From the NCBI GenBank assembly GCA_963738345.1, contig CAVTWI010000002.1, forward strand, positions 4,588,001 through 4,652,000: a DNA stretch of 64,000 bases, read 5' to 3'. Numbering within the stretch: the first letter of the stretch is position 1; every line of letters begins with the position of its first letter. Below the pieces are notes generated by a model that saw nothing but the letters and a program-made list of their open reading frames with translations, searched no databases and was not told the origin of the DNA. This stretch comes from Bog-159 sp963738345 (GTDB lineage Bacteria; Acidobacteriota; Terriglobia; Bryobacterales; Bryobacteraceae). The position numbers and the translations under genes were made by a program. This document shows, piece by piece, positions 36,287 through 44,066 of this stretch.

Positions 36287-37534
36287 CTACGGCGCGGCCA
36301 CAAAAGGCAGAGGTTGAATTTCGGGATATGCCGGATCGGTCAGAGTCAGTTGCGTGGTGTCAGCGCGCTTCAGTCCCGCATCAAAGAAACTGCGGAGACT
36401 GTGGGCTGTCACCGCGAGTTGGCGTCGGCCATCCATCCCGACAATCCCAAAGAGGCGCAGGGCTCGCAGCATAATATGACTCTTCAGCAAGGCCATGTTG
36501 TCACTGAAGGCGAAGTGGTTCGCGCCGCGGATCAAAATACCGAAGCGCCTACCTGGTGGAAGTCGGTCATAAATGGAGCGGATGTTGGCTTCCACCACGC
36601 GCTTCTCGGCAGCAGGCTCCCGACTGTGGTCGCCGAGAAGAAACAGGAAGGGCTGCGTGACACCCCTGGCGATAACTTCACCGAGCGGCGCGCCGTCCAG
36701 ATCGACTCCAGCCTGGCAACGCGAATCGTCATGGCAGAATTGCAGGGTAGTGGCGCCGCCCAGCGAGTGGCCCACCACGCCCACCCGCTGCATGTCCAGC
36801 CGCGCTTGAAACCTCCCCGCCGGGTCGGCCACGTTCAGCCCGGCGATCCGGTCGAGCGCGAACGACATATCCGCCGTCCAGGCCTGCACCAATCTGATAG
36901 CCAGTTGCTCCTGCGCCGCGCCGTCGAGCAGATCGGCGTCATTCTGTGGGGCCCGCTCAATTACCCTGCCGTCCGGGAGAACCACCGTGGTAGTTCGATA
37001 GGGCGCATCGAATCCGGCGACTACGTAGCCGTGGCTTGCCAGGTCTTCCGCCAAGGTCGTGTAGTCCGTAGTGAGCGCGGCTAGTCCGGCACGCAGCAGC
37101 ACGACGGGATACGAAGCAGATTGAGGAGATAAAGCGGCATCACGCAGGCTGTGGGTGTGGACGCGTGACAGGTCGCGCGTCAGAAACCGGGACATGATCA
37201 CCCCGCCATGGCGTTCCAGAGCGCTTCGCCAAGCGGGCGGCAAATAGTCGTCGAAGGCCTGCGCTGGCTGCCGCGGCGCGGTGGGATACCAGATCCAGGC
37301 CACCAATTGGCGTTTCGTTCCGGGCACCGGCGCGAGCGGATCCGTGTGCTGGTCGTCCGTCCAGAAGTAAGTTGTGCGGCCCACCGCGAATGGACCCGTA
37401 GGTGTAGGTAGCGTGATAGGAATCGCGTGTTCAATGGACATCGCGCATAATAGCGCGGCCACCGCGAGCACTCCCGAACCCGCGACGATCGCCACGAATT
37501 TGAGAATCCGCCGAAATGTTCGTAATCGAGGCAT
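36287..37534 (-). CDS. Alpha/beta hydrolase of the PAF-acetylhydrolase/dienelactone hydrolase type
   Basis: This 415-residue protein has an N-terminal membrane anchor (FVAIVAGSGVLAVAALLCAM). The hydrolase domain has the nucleophile elbow VVGHSLGG, the acid in VDLDGAP, and the histidine in RGANHFAFSD. The overall layout (YPVVLLRAG, TLAEDLASHGYVVAGFDAPY) fits the platelet-activating factor acetylhydrolase-like family. It would act as an esterase or lipase at the outer face of the inner membrane. A near-consensus promoter lies immediately upstream, with a very short leader. Confidence 0.85.
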   Translation of the reverse strand: MPRLRTFRRILKFVAIVAGSGVLAVAALLCAMSIEHAIPITLPTPTGPFAVGRTTYFWTDDQHTDPLAPVPGTKRQLVAWIWYPTAPRQPAQAFDDYLPPAWRSALERHGGVIMSRFLTRDLSRVHTHSLRDAALSPQSASYPVVLLRAGLAALTTDYTTLAEDLASHGYVVAGFDAPYRTTTVVLPDGRVIERAPQNDADLLDGAAQEQLAIRLVQAWTADMSFALDRIAGLNVADPAGRFQARLDMQRVGVVGHSLGGATTLQFCHDDSRCQAGVDLDGAPLGEVIARGVTQPFLFLLGDHSREPAAEKRVVEANIRSIYDRLPPGRRFGILIRGANHFAFSDNMALLKSHIMLRALRLFGIVGMDGRRQLAVTAHSLRSFFDAGLKRADTTQLTLTDPAYPEIQPLPFVAAP

Positions 37535-37548
37535 GCAAAGTACACTTC

Positions 37549-37577
37549 AATGTAAAGTGCATTAGGCCAGTTGTCAA
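37549..37577 (-). promoter_or_regulatory. Promoter of the alpha/beta hydrolase gene
   Basis: On the minus strand TTGACA (37577-37572), a 17-bp spacer and TACATT (37554-37549) precede the ATG at 37534 by 14 bp, implying a leader of only about 8 nt. The DNA between -10 and the start carries CACTT-N7-AAGTG within a longer imperfect palindrome bounded by TGCA (about 37535-37562), which could be an operator. Confidence 0.5.
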
Positions 37578-38071
37578 GCTGATTGAAAACGCAAGAACCG
37601 CCACCTCTGCCCATTGACTATGCGGATCTCCTCGCTGTATCCCGCCCACCCGCACTTGCCAATCGCCGCCCGCCAAAAGTGCACCGCCGGGGTGTTAGCT
37701 TCAAGAACCCGGACCAGCCATTCTCCCCGGCATTCGCCCCAAAGTTGCGCCGCGAACTGCTGCCCGAATCCGTTCCTGCGGAAACGGCGCAAGATAAAGA
37801 ACTCGTGGACGTCGTGCGCTGAACTATCGCCTAACCACCCGGCAGCCGGCCCGACTATCGCGAATCCAGCGATCACATCGCCGGCCTTCGCCAGATAGAC
37901 GTGGTACCCACCTTTCCAAATCGTTGCAGTGTCGTACGAGTAGCTGCCATCGGCTTCCGTATCGATCTGGAACCACTCCGACATATCGTAAACATAGTGT
38001 TCGCAGAGATTACGCAGCAAGCGGTCCGACTCCGGACCGATTTCGGAAATGGCGAGTGTGGATGGCAACAT
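37574..38071 (-). CDS. GNAT-family N-acetyltransferase
   Basis: This acyl-CoA-dependent acetyltransferase is about 165 residues long. The GNAT core is visible as DVIAGFAIVG, then the acetyl-CoA loop region EFFILRRFRRNGFGQQFAAQ, and VRVLEANTPAVHFWRAAIGK. The frame is open to 38134, but that would run into the divergent kinase gene; starting at MLPSTLAISEIGPESDRLL (38071) leaves a 66-bp divergent gap and matches the family start. The substrate is unknown. Confidence 0.85.
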   Translation of the reverse strand: MLPSTLAISEIGPESDRLLRNLCEHYVYDMSEWFQIDTEADGSYSYDTATIWKGGYHVYLAKAGDVIAGFAIVGPAAGWLGDSSAHDVHEFFILRRFRRNGFGQQFAAQLWGECRGEWLVRVLEANTPAVHFWRAAIGKCGWAGYSEEIRIVNGQRWRFLRFQSA

Positions 38072-38137
38072 ATGTCGCAACGTCCAGCATAGCCCGTGCA
38101 GATGCGCCAGCAGGCCGCTCGCGGTATATTCCAAGAA

Positions 38138-40726
38138 GTGAGTGCAAATCCTCCGGGCAACTTAGGCAATTACGAGATCCTCGACAAACTGGGCGAGGGC
38201 GGCATGGGCGAAGTATGGCGCGCCCGCGACCGCCGTCTGCAGCGCATGGTGGCCGTGAAGATTCTGCCGCCCGCCATGGCCTCCGACCCCACCCGGCGCG
38301 TGCGCTTCGAACAGGAAGCCCGCGCCTTGGGCGCCCTGAACCATCCCAACATCGTGGCCATTTATGACGTGGGCGAGGATGCCGGCCAATCCTACCTGGT
38401 CTCCGAACTGGTGGAAGGCGAGTCCCTGCGCGCCATCATCGATCGCGGCCCGTTACCGTTGCGCAAAGCCCTGGATATCGCCAGCCAGATGGCCGACGGC
38501 ATGGCCGCGGCCCATGCTCTAGGTATTGTTCATCGCGACCTGAAGCCCGAGAACGTAATGGTTACGCGGGCCGGACAAGTGAAGGTGCTCGACTTCGGTT
38601 TGGCCAAACAAAACCTCCCGGCCGCCGGCGACAATTCCGCAACTATCGCACTCGGTGTCTCCGAGCCTGGCATGGTGATGGGCACGGTGGGCTACATGTC
38701 GCCCGAACAGGTGCGCGGCGAAACAGCCGATGCGCGATCCGACATTTTCAGCTTCGGCTGCGTGCTGTATGAAATGGTGGCGGGCAAGCGCGCTTTCCAG
38801 GCCGGTACCGGGGTCGAGACCATGCACGCCATCCTGAATCTCGACCCGCCTCAATTCGACGGCGATGCTTCCGGGTTGCCTCCCGCTCTAATGACCATCG
38901 TGCGGCGCTGCCTGGAGAAGCGGCCCGAACAGCGCTTTCAATCCGCTGCGGATCTGGCGTTCGCGCTGCGCTCCATCGGCGCTACCAGTATGAGCGGCAT
39001 ACAGTTGGCCATCGCGCCGCCTCCTGTGGCACGCAAACGGCGACTCTGGCCCTTCGCCGCGCTGGCCGCCGGCTTAGCCCTTTTCGCCCTCGGATTCCTC
39101 CTGCGGGATCGACTCGAGCGCCGCGAGATCCCCACATTTCAACGCATCACTTTTCGCAAAGGCTTCGTGATTGCCGCACGATTCGTGCCGCACAGCCGCG
39201 ACGTGATTTATCAGGCGGATTGGGAGGGCGGTGGCTCTCATATCTATCTTGCCGTGCAAGGAAGCCCCGAATCGCGCGATCTGGAAATGCCGGCAGACAG
39301 CGGCTTAACAGCCATTTCCTCGCAACAGGAGATGGCCTTGGTGACGCCGCCAGTGGGCGATTACGGCTCAGGCCGCCTGGTTCGCAGTTCCATTTCCGGG
39401 GGACGAACCCGCCCGCTGCTCGATGGCGTACTGGCGGCAGATTGGGCTCCCGACGGCTCCTCCATGGCCGTGTTGCGGCGCGTCAACCGGGTCAATCGCC
39501 TGGAAGATCCGATCGGGAACGTCCTGGTAGACAAGATCGGCTGGCCCCTGTGGATGATCCGCGTATCCCCGGACGGCGAGCATGTGGTCTACGTTACCCG
39601 TACGGATGGCACCGCCGTCGGTATGACCGTCGTCGACCGGTCGGGAAAGCGGACTTATCTGGGCGCGGTTTCCGGCCAGAACGCTACTGGCGAGGCTGCT
39701 TCGCTTTGCTGGAATCCGAAAGGAACCGAAATCTGGTTTCGATCTTTTGACCCGACCGAGCCCGGTATCGTGTACGCCATCGACCTGAAGGGCAAACGCC
39801 GGGTAGCGCTACGTCTGCCCATCCAGACGAAACTCTACGACATTTCGCGCACCGGCGATCTGCTTTTGGGCACCGGGTCTAGTCAACTAGGGATTCTAGG
39901 CAAAGCGCCGGGCGATACCGCCGAGCGTGATCTCTCCTGTCTCGATTCCGGCAAAGTCGCCGGCATCAGCAATGACGGACGCATAATCGCCGCTAACATC
40001 ACAGGTGAAAGCGGCGGCGAGAAGGGCAGCATCTACCTGAGAAAGACCGACGGCTCCCCCGCCATTCGCGCTGCCGACGGTCATGCTTATCGCCTCTCGC
40101 CCGATGGAAGCTGGCTTTCGGGTTACACGCTGAATCCCAATGGCTCGCGGCGCTTCGTGTTGTCCCCAACGGGTCCCGGTGAAGAATCGGAAATCAAAGT
40201 ACCGGGGTTGGACTCCGCAATCGTCTACGGATGGTTGGAGGGCGATCAGAGATACCTGGTTTTCGGGCGGCTGCCCGGCAAGAAGTGGCAATGCTTCGCC
40301 TGGGATGCGGGCCGTGGCGCGGTGCAACCGATATGCGCGGAAGGGACGCCCGACTCATTTTCGTACTATGTTTCGCCCGACAGTAGGCAGGTGTTGGCGC
40401 CAGCGCCGGCCGGTGGCTGGCTGGTGTATCCTACCAGTGCCGGACCGGCAAAGCCCGTTCAAGGTATCGCGCCGACCGAAACTGCCATCGGATGGCGGCA
40501 GGATAACCGGTCGGTATACGTTATACCGAACGACGAAAGCAGCGACAGCATCCCAGTGTCCATCGTCGAACTCGAGAGTGGCAAGCGTGCGCCGTGGAAA
40601 ACCATCCATCCGGCGCAGCCCGTAATCGAAATACACGATCTGCATGTTACTCCGGACGGTCAGGCATACGCCTATAACTATGTGACGGCCCAGTCTGACT
40701 TATATGTGGCGCACGGTTTGAATTGA
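38138..40726 (+). CDS. Ser/Thr protein kinase with extracytoplasmic beta-propeller
   Basis: This 862-residue Hanks-type kinase has the kinase domain at about residues 10-275: glycine loop GEGGMGEVWRARD, VAVKILPP with the ATP lysine, IVHRDLKPENVMV with the catalytic Asp, DFGLAKQ, and the activation segment GTVGYMSPEQVRGE. One TM helix (LWPFAALAAGLALFALGFLL) follows, then a large WD40/TolB-like propeller outside. This layout is frequent in Acidobacteria. The GTG at 38138 is preferred to the frame start at 38096, since the latter would overlap the GNAT start. It is followed directly by the DUF4159 gene. Confidence 0.93.
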   Translation: MSANPPGNLGNYEILDKLGEGGMGEVWRARDRRLQRMVAVKILPPAMASDPTRRVRFEQEARALGALNHPNIVAIYDVGEDAGQSYLVSELVEGESLRAIIDRGPLPLRKALDIASQMADGMAAAHALGIVHRDLKPENVMVTRAGQVKVLDFGLAKQNLPAAGDNSATIALGVSEPGMVMGTVGYMSPEQVRGETADARSDIFSFGCVLYEMVAGKRAFQAGTGVETMHAILNLDPPQFDGDASGLPPALMTIVRRCLEKRPEQRFQSAADLAFALRSIGATSMSGIQLAIAPPPVARKRRLWPFAALAAGLALFALGFLLRDRLERREIPTFQRITFRKGFVIAARFVPHSRDVIYQADWEGGGSHIYLAVQGSPESRDLEMPADSGLTAISSQQEMALVTPPVGDYGSGRLVRSSISGGRTRPLLDGVLAADWAPDGSSMAVLRRVNRVNRLEDPIGNVLVDKIGWPLWMIRVSPDGEHVVYVTRTDGTAVGMTVVDRSGKRTYLGAVSGQNATGEAASLCWNPKGTEIWFRSFDPTEPGIVYAIDLKGKRRVALRLPIQTKLYDISRTGDLLLGTGSSQLGILGKAPGDTAERDLSCLDSGKVAGISNDGRIIAANITGESGGEKGSIYLRKTDGSPAIRAADGHAYRLSPDGSWLSGYTLNPNGSRRFVLSPTGPGEESEIKVPGLDSAIVYGWLEGDQRYLVFGRLPGKKWQCFAWDAGRGAVQPICAEGTPDSFSYYVSPDSRQVLAPAPAGGWLVYPTSAGPAKPVQGIAPTETAIGWRQDNRSVYVIPNDESSDSIPVSIVELESGKRAPWKTIHPAQPVIEIHDLHVTPDGQAYAYNYVTAQSDLYVAHGLN

Positions 40727-40734
40727 GGCGGGAA

Positions 40735-41576
40735 GTGAAGTTACCCAAATCATGTTGGGCCGGCATTCTGCTGGTCACGGGCTTGTGCGCGTTCCAGCGC
40801 CCCTTCCGCGTTTATCCCAGCCTGGAACCCTACGACGATGTGGAATTGCCGCAGGACTGGAAACAGGGCGCCGAATGGATCTTTGCGCGGCTGATGTATC
40901 CGCCGCATCCGAACGCGCGCTTCGGGCGATGGGCGCGGCGCTTCGGTGGGGTGGTCGACTGGCGCCAGGGCGGCACCAGTTGGACGCAGGATTATCCGCG
41001 CGCCGACCGTCACTTCGCGCAGGCCATCCGCCGCTTGACTCGCATTCAGGCGCGCTCCGTGGAGCAGCCCGTCAATCTCGACGATGGCGACGATGTCTAC
41101 AACTGGCCCTGGCTGTGCGCAGGCGAAATGGGCGACTGGAAGCTGACCGATGCGCAAGCCGCCAAGCTGCGCGAGTATCTGCTGCGCGGCGGCTTCCTGA
41201 TGCTCGACGATTTCTGGGGCACCGAAGAGTGGGACCGCTTTAAGGAGAGCATGGAGCGCGTGTTTCCCGATCGCGCCGATCGTGGAGATCGACGACCATG
41301 ACGCCATCTTCCATACCATTTACGATCTGGACGACCGCTATCAGATACCAGGCGAATGGGCCCTGGCGCGCGGTAGCACGTATCGCAACGATGGGCAGAT
41401 GCCGCACTGGCGCGGCATCTATGACGATCACAACCGGGTGATGGTGGCGATTGTCGTTCAACTCCGATATCGGCGATTCGTGGGAGTGGGCGGACGATCC
41501 GCGGTATCCGGAAAAATATTCCGCGCTGGGCATTCGCATTGGTGTGAATGACGTGGTCTATTCCATGACGCACTGA
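40735..41576 (+). CDS. DUF4159 secreted protein (two frame breaks)
   Basis: This exported protein has a class I glutamine amidotransferase-like DUF4159 domain: WIFARLMYPP, WTQDYPRADRHFAQAIRRLT, LREYLLRGGFLMLDDFWGTE. The frame switches after VFPDR near 41273 to PIVEIDDHDAIFHTIYDLDD, and again near 41457 to NSDIGDSWEWADDPRYPEKY, ending at 41576. Removing one base at each site gives a normal protein of about 279 residues. The GTG at 40735, with GAGG 6 nt upstream, is chosen over TTG at 40723. It is probably co-transcribed with the kinase. Confidence 0.85.
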
Positions 41577-41594
41577 CCGCGCTACATTATTCCG

Positions 41595-42056
41595 ATGGAG
41601 ATCGTTGCGGCTACCAGTAACGAACACATCGCCCAGGTGCGCGAGTTGTTCGAGGAATACTGGCAGTCGTTCGGCTTCACCCCCTGTTTCCAAAACTTCG
41701 CGGAAGAAGTGAAAGGGCTGCCGGGATATTACGCGCCGCCATCCGGCCGTCTGGCGCTGGCATTCAAGAGCGGTGGAGCCGCGGGCTGTGTCGCCCTGCG
41801 CCACGTGGACGCCGCCCGTGCGGAAGCCAAACGGCTGTATGTGCGGCCCGCCTTTCGCGGTCAAGGCGCCGGGCTGGAATTGCTGCGCTGGGTGATCGCC
41901 GAAGCCAAAGCGGCCGGCTATCGCGAAATGGTGGGCGACACTATGCCCGTCATGCGGAGCGCACTGGCAATGTATGACCGCCTGGGCTTCGAGCGCACCG
42001 GCCCCTATCAGTCCGATCCCACGCCAGGAGCGATCTACCTGCGTCTGAAGCTATGA
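41595..42056 (+). CDS. GNAT-family N-acetyltransferase
   Basis: This 153-residue protein has the complete GNAT fold: AGCVALRHVD, then RLYVRPAFRGQGAGLELLRW with the acetyl-CoA pyrophosphate loop, and DTMPVMRSALAMYDRLGFER. It resembles single-domain acetyltransferases acting on small molecules or amino acids. It is 18 bp downstream of the DUF4159 gene, and its stop overlaps the convergent MFS gene by 6 bp. Confidence 0.9.
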   Translation: MEIVAATSNEHIAQVRELFEEYWQSFGFTPCFQNFAEEVKGLPGYYAPPSGRLALAFKSGGAAGCVALRHVDAARAEAKRLYVRPAFRGQGAGLELLRWVIAEAKAAGYREMVGDTMPVMRSALAMYDRLGFERTGPYQSDPTPGAIYLRLKL

Positions 42057-43226
42057 ATGAATCGGCCAGCCGTCTGGATATTTCGGCAACAGCAGCAGAA
42101 GCCCCGCGGCACCAAGCGTGGTGACCGACAGTGCGGTAAGCAGTGCGGAGTATGATCCTGTGGCGTCAAACGCTTTTCCCATCCACACCGGACCGATGGC
42201 GCCTGCAATGGCATATGCCGTCCAGGTGAATCCGTAGAGCGTCGAAAAGCCGCGCAAGCCGAAGTAGCGAGTCAGCAGGTACGGCGTGAAGGCGGCCTCG
42301 GCGCCCACTCCCAGGCCGATCGCGACTGCTGCGACGATCCCCGGCACGCTCGATCCGGCACGCGCTAGCAGCAGGATTCCCCCGGCGGAGATCGCGCTCA
42401 GGCAAAATCCTACGCGCGGTCCGAAGAAGCGATCCAGCAGAACGCCGGTCAGCAAGCGGCCGAAGAAACTGGCTAAGCCCAACATCGAAGCGGCCAGCGC
42501 GGCTGTGCCTGCCGCGACGCCCCGGTCAGTCAGCAATGGCGACAGGTGCGTGATGGCGCCGTTCATACTGATGGAACTTAGGAACAATGTGGTGACCAGT
42601 ATCCAGAAGGCACGCGAGCGCAGCCCCTGCGAAACCGTAACGCCGCTGAGCGCGCTGTGGGCATGCGCGGTGTCGCGCGGTCGCTCACTAACAAAAATGG
42701 CCGTCAGGGGGATGCCCAAGAGTAGAACTAATCCGCCCAAAACGAAGTACGCCGCGCGCCAACCGTGGGAGGCGATCAGAGCCTGGGCCAACGGCGGAAA
42801 GACGATCGATCCAGTACCCACGCCGGCCATCATCAGCGCCAATACCAACCCGCGCCGCTTGTCGAACCAGGTGGAAACCGCCCGCGAGTATCCCATCTGC
42901 GTGGTGCCGTTTCCAACAATTCCCAAAAGCACGAAAATCGCGTACAGATGCGCCAGGTGGGGCGTCAGCAGGCCGAGCGAGGCGAATGCCGTGCCGAAAA
43001 CCGCCATGCACGGCAGGATCACGCGCCGCGGTCCGAACCGGTCGAGCAGTTGGCCCAGCGGTGGCGAACAAGCGGCCACTGTGAGCGCCGCAAATCCGAA
43101 AGCCGCGGAGATCGATTCGCGGCTCCATCCGAATTCGGCGCTCAGCGGCTTTACGAAGATACTGAAGGTGAATACCAGCAGCGAGCCGAAGCTCACCATC
43201 GCGCCGCAGTAGGCCGCCAGCACCAC
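42051..43226 (-). CDS. Major facilitator superfamily transporter
   Basis: This permease has 12 predicted TM helices and about 391 residues in the clean frame. The loop 2-3 motif is GQLLDRFGPRRVILP, followed by KRRGLVLALMMAGVGTGSIV in the first half and GRLLTGVLLDRFFGPRVGFC in the second. It resembles monocarboxylate/oxalate-formate type MFS proteins. The GTG at 43226 cuts into TM1: the coding frame continues upstream (RRIYPGWLVVLAAYCG) without a start codon. An ATG at 43273 in another frame would fit if one base near 43250 were extra, giving a start that overlaps the upstream AhpD-like gene. Confidence 0.88.
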   Translation of the reverse strand: MVLAAYCGAMVSFGSLLVFTFSIFVKPLSAEFGWSRESISAAFGFAALTVAACSPPLGQLLDRFGPRRVILPCMAVFGTAFASLGLLTPHLAHLYAIFVLLGIVGNGTTQMGYSRAVSTWFDKRRGLVLALMMAGVGTGSIVFPPLAQALIASHGWRAAYFVLGGLVLLLGIPLTAIFVSERPRDTAHAHSALSGVTVSQGLRSRAFWILVTTLFLSSISMNGAITHLSPLLTDRGVAAGTAALAASMLGLASFFGRLLTGVLLDRFFGPRVGFCLSAISAGGILLLARAGSSVPGIVAAVAIGLGVGAEAAFTPYLLTRYFGLRGFSTLYGFTWTAYAIAGAIGPVWMGKAFDATGSYSALLTALSVTTLGAAGLLLLLPKYPDGWPIHS

Positions 43227-43258
43227 CAGCCACCCCGGATAAATGCGGCGTCCTGGCG

Positions 43259-43877
43259 CTAGCTGCGTACATAGCCGTGCAGAGCGGTGCGTTTGCCGCC
43301 CACGCGGTGTGCTTCATCGGAGAGCGCATGCACGCCACTAGCGTCGATCCAGCGGTTGTAGAAATTGAACAGTGCGCATACGGTGATGGCCAGGTAGATG
43401 GCGTCGTCTTCCCAACCTACGGCGTATAGCGGCTTCATATCTTCGGCGGTGATGCGCGGAGAATCATGATTCACCTTTGTGCACAAACCGGAACAGCGCT
43501 TTGTGCTTTTCGTCCAAGCGCGAACTTTCCAGATCGCGCAATACGCCCCAGACCAATTCTTCGTCGCCCAGTAGTTCCGCCGCGACCGCGGCGTGCGACT
43601 TCAGTCAAAACGGGCATTCATTTCGGTACGACGTAAACGCCGCGATCAGTTCGCGAATGCCCGGACTGAACGGCCCCGGGCCGCGCAGAATCTCCTGCGT
43701 GAAGCGTGCCAGGTGTTCGGTCGCCTTGGGCAGAAGGCGAACATATGCCAGATCTGCGGGTACTCCGACTTGCTGTTCTGCATGCATGCGGATCAAATCC
43801 GCGAAAGGGCCCGGCTGCGGATTGTCTTCCACGCCGGGCAGGAACATCGGTTTCATGGATGGATTTTCGTTAGCCAA
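43259..43877 (-). CDS. AhpD-like (carboxymuconolactone decarboxylase family) probable selenoprotein, motif CPFU
   Basis: This peroxidase-related alkylhydroperoxidase-like protein has about 205 residues if the UGA is read as selenocysteine. The first 90 codons (TTG start at 43877 with GGAG upstream) end RNECPF, followed by UGA at 43605-43607. The same frame then continues LKSHAAVAAELLGDEELVWG to FRFVHK, and after a one-base gain in AAA near 43475 it ends with VNHDSPRITAEDMKPLYAVG, CALFNFYNRWIDASGVH and HGYVRS. The UGA sits at the second Cys of the family CxxC, followed by the conserved His four residues on (U91, H95). A SECIS-like hairpin starts 11 nt after the UGA. An alternative is a Cys-to-stop mutation in a decaying gene. 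Confidence 0.72.
43578..43593 (-). promoter_or_regulatory. Candidate bacterial SECIS hairpin of the AhpD-like gene
   Basis: On the minus strand CGCCGC (43593-43588) pairs perfectly with GCGGCG (43583-43578) around the four-base loop GGUC. Seventeen bases separate the UGA from the loop. Bacterial SECIS elements place a short stem with G at the start of the loop 16-37 nt after UGA, and the E. coli fdhF loop is also GGUC. Confidence 0.65.
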
Positions 43878-44066
43878 AGAGTGCTCCCAAATGCGTCTGG
43901 TGAATTATCGCACGCGTGCTCCGGGGCGGTCAATAGTGAAGACATACTACCGACGGAGCCAAAGCCTAACGGCAATTATTTAGTGATTTTTGATTATTGA
44001 CACATTCACTGCAAGCTTCATAGACTCTACACACATACTCCACTTAGAGGGGAGAGTTACTCATCT
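43878..44066. other. Intergenic region, 189 bp
   Basis: This gap lies between the divergent AhpD-like and TonB-like genes. It is more AT-rich than its surroundings, especially at 43970-44040. It carries the plus-strand promoter described separately. I saw no open reading frame with coding character and no clear terminator. Confidence 0.6.
43997..44026 (+). promoter_or_regulatory. Promoter of the TonB-like gene
   Basis: TTGACA (43997-44002), an 18-bp spacer and TAGACT (44021-44026, 4 of 6 consensus bases) lie about 40 bp before the probable start at 44067. GGGGAGAG at about 44049-44056 is a reasonable ribosome-binding site. Confidence 0.45.

Noticed and set aside
36221..37084. 287-codon plus-strand open frame opposite the alpha/beta hydrolase
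   Set aside because: The hydrolase frame has catalytic motifs; this one has none and runs antisense.
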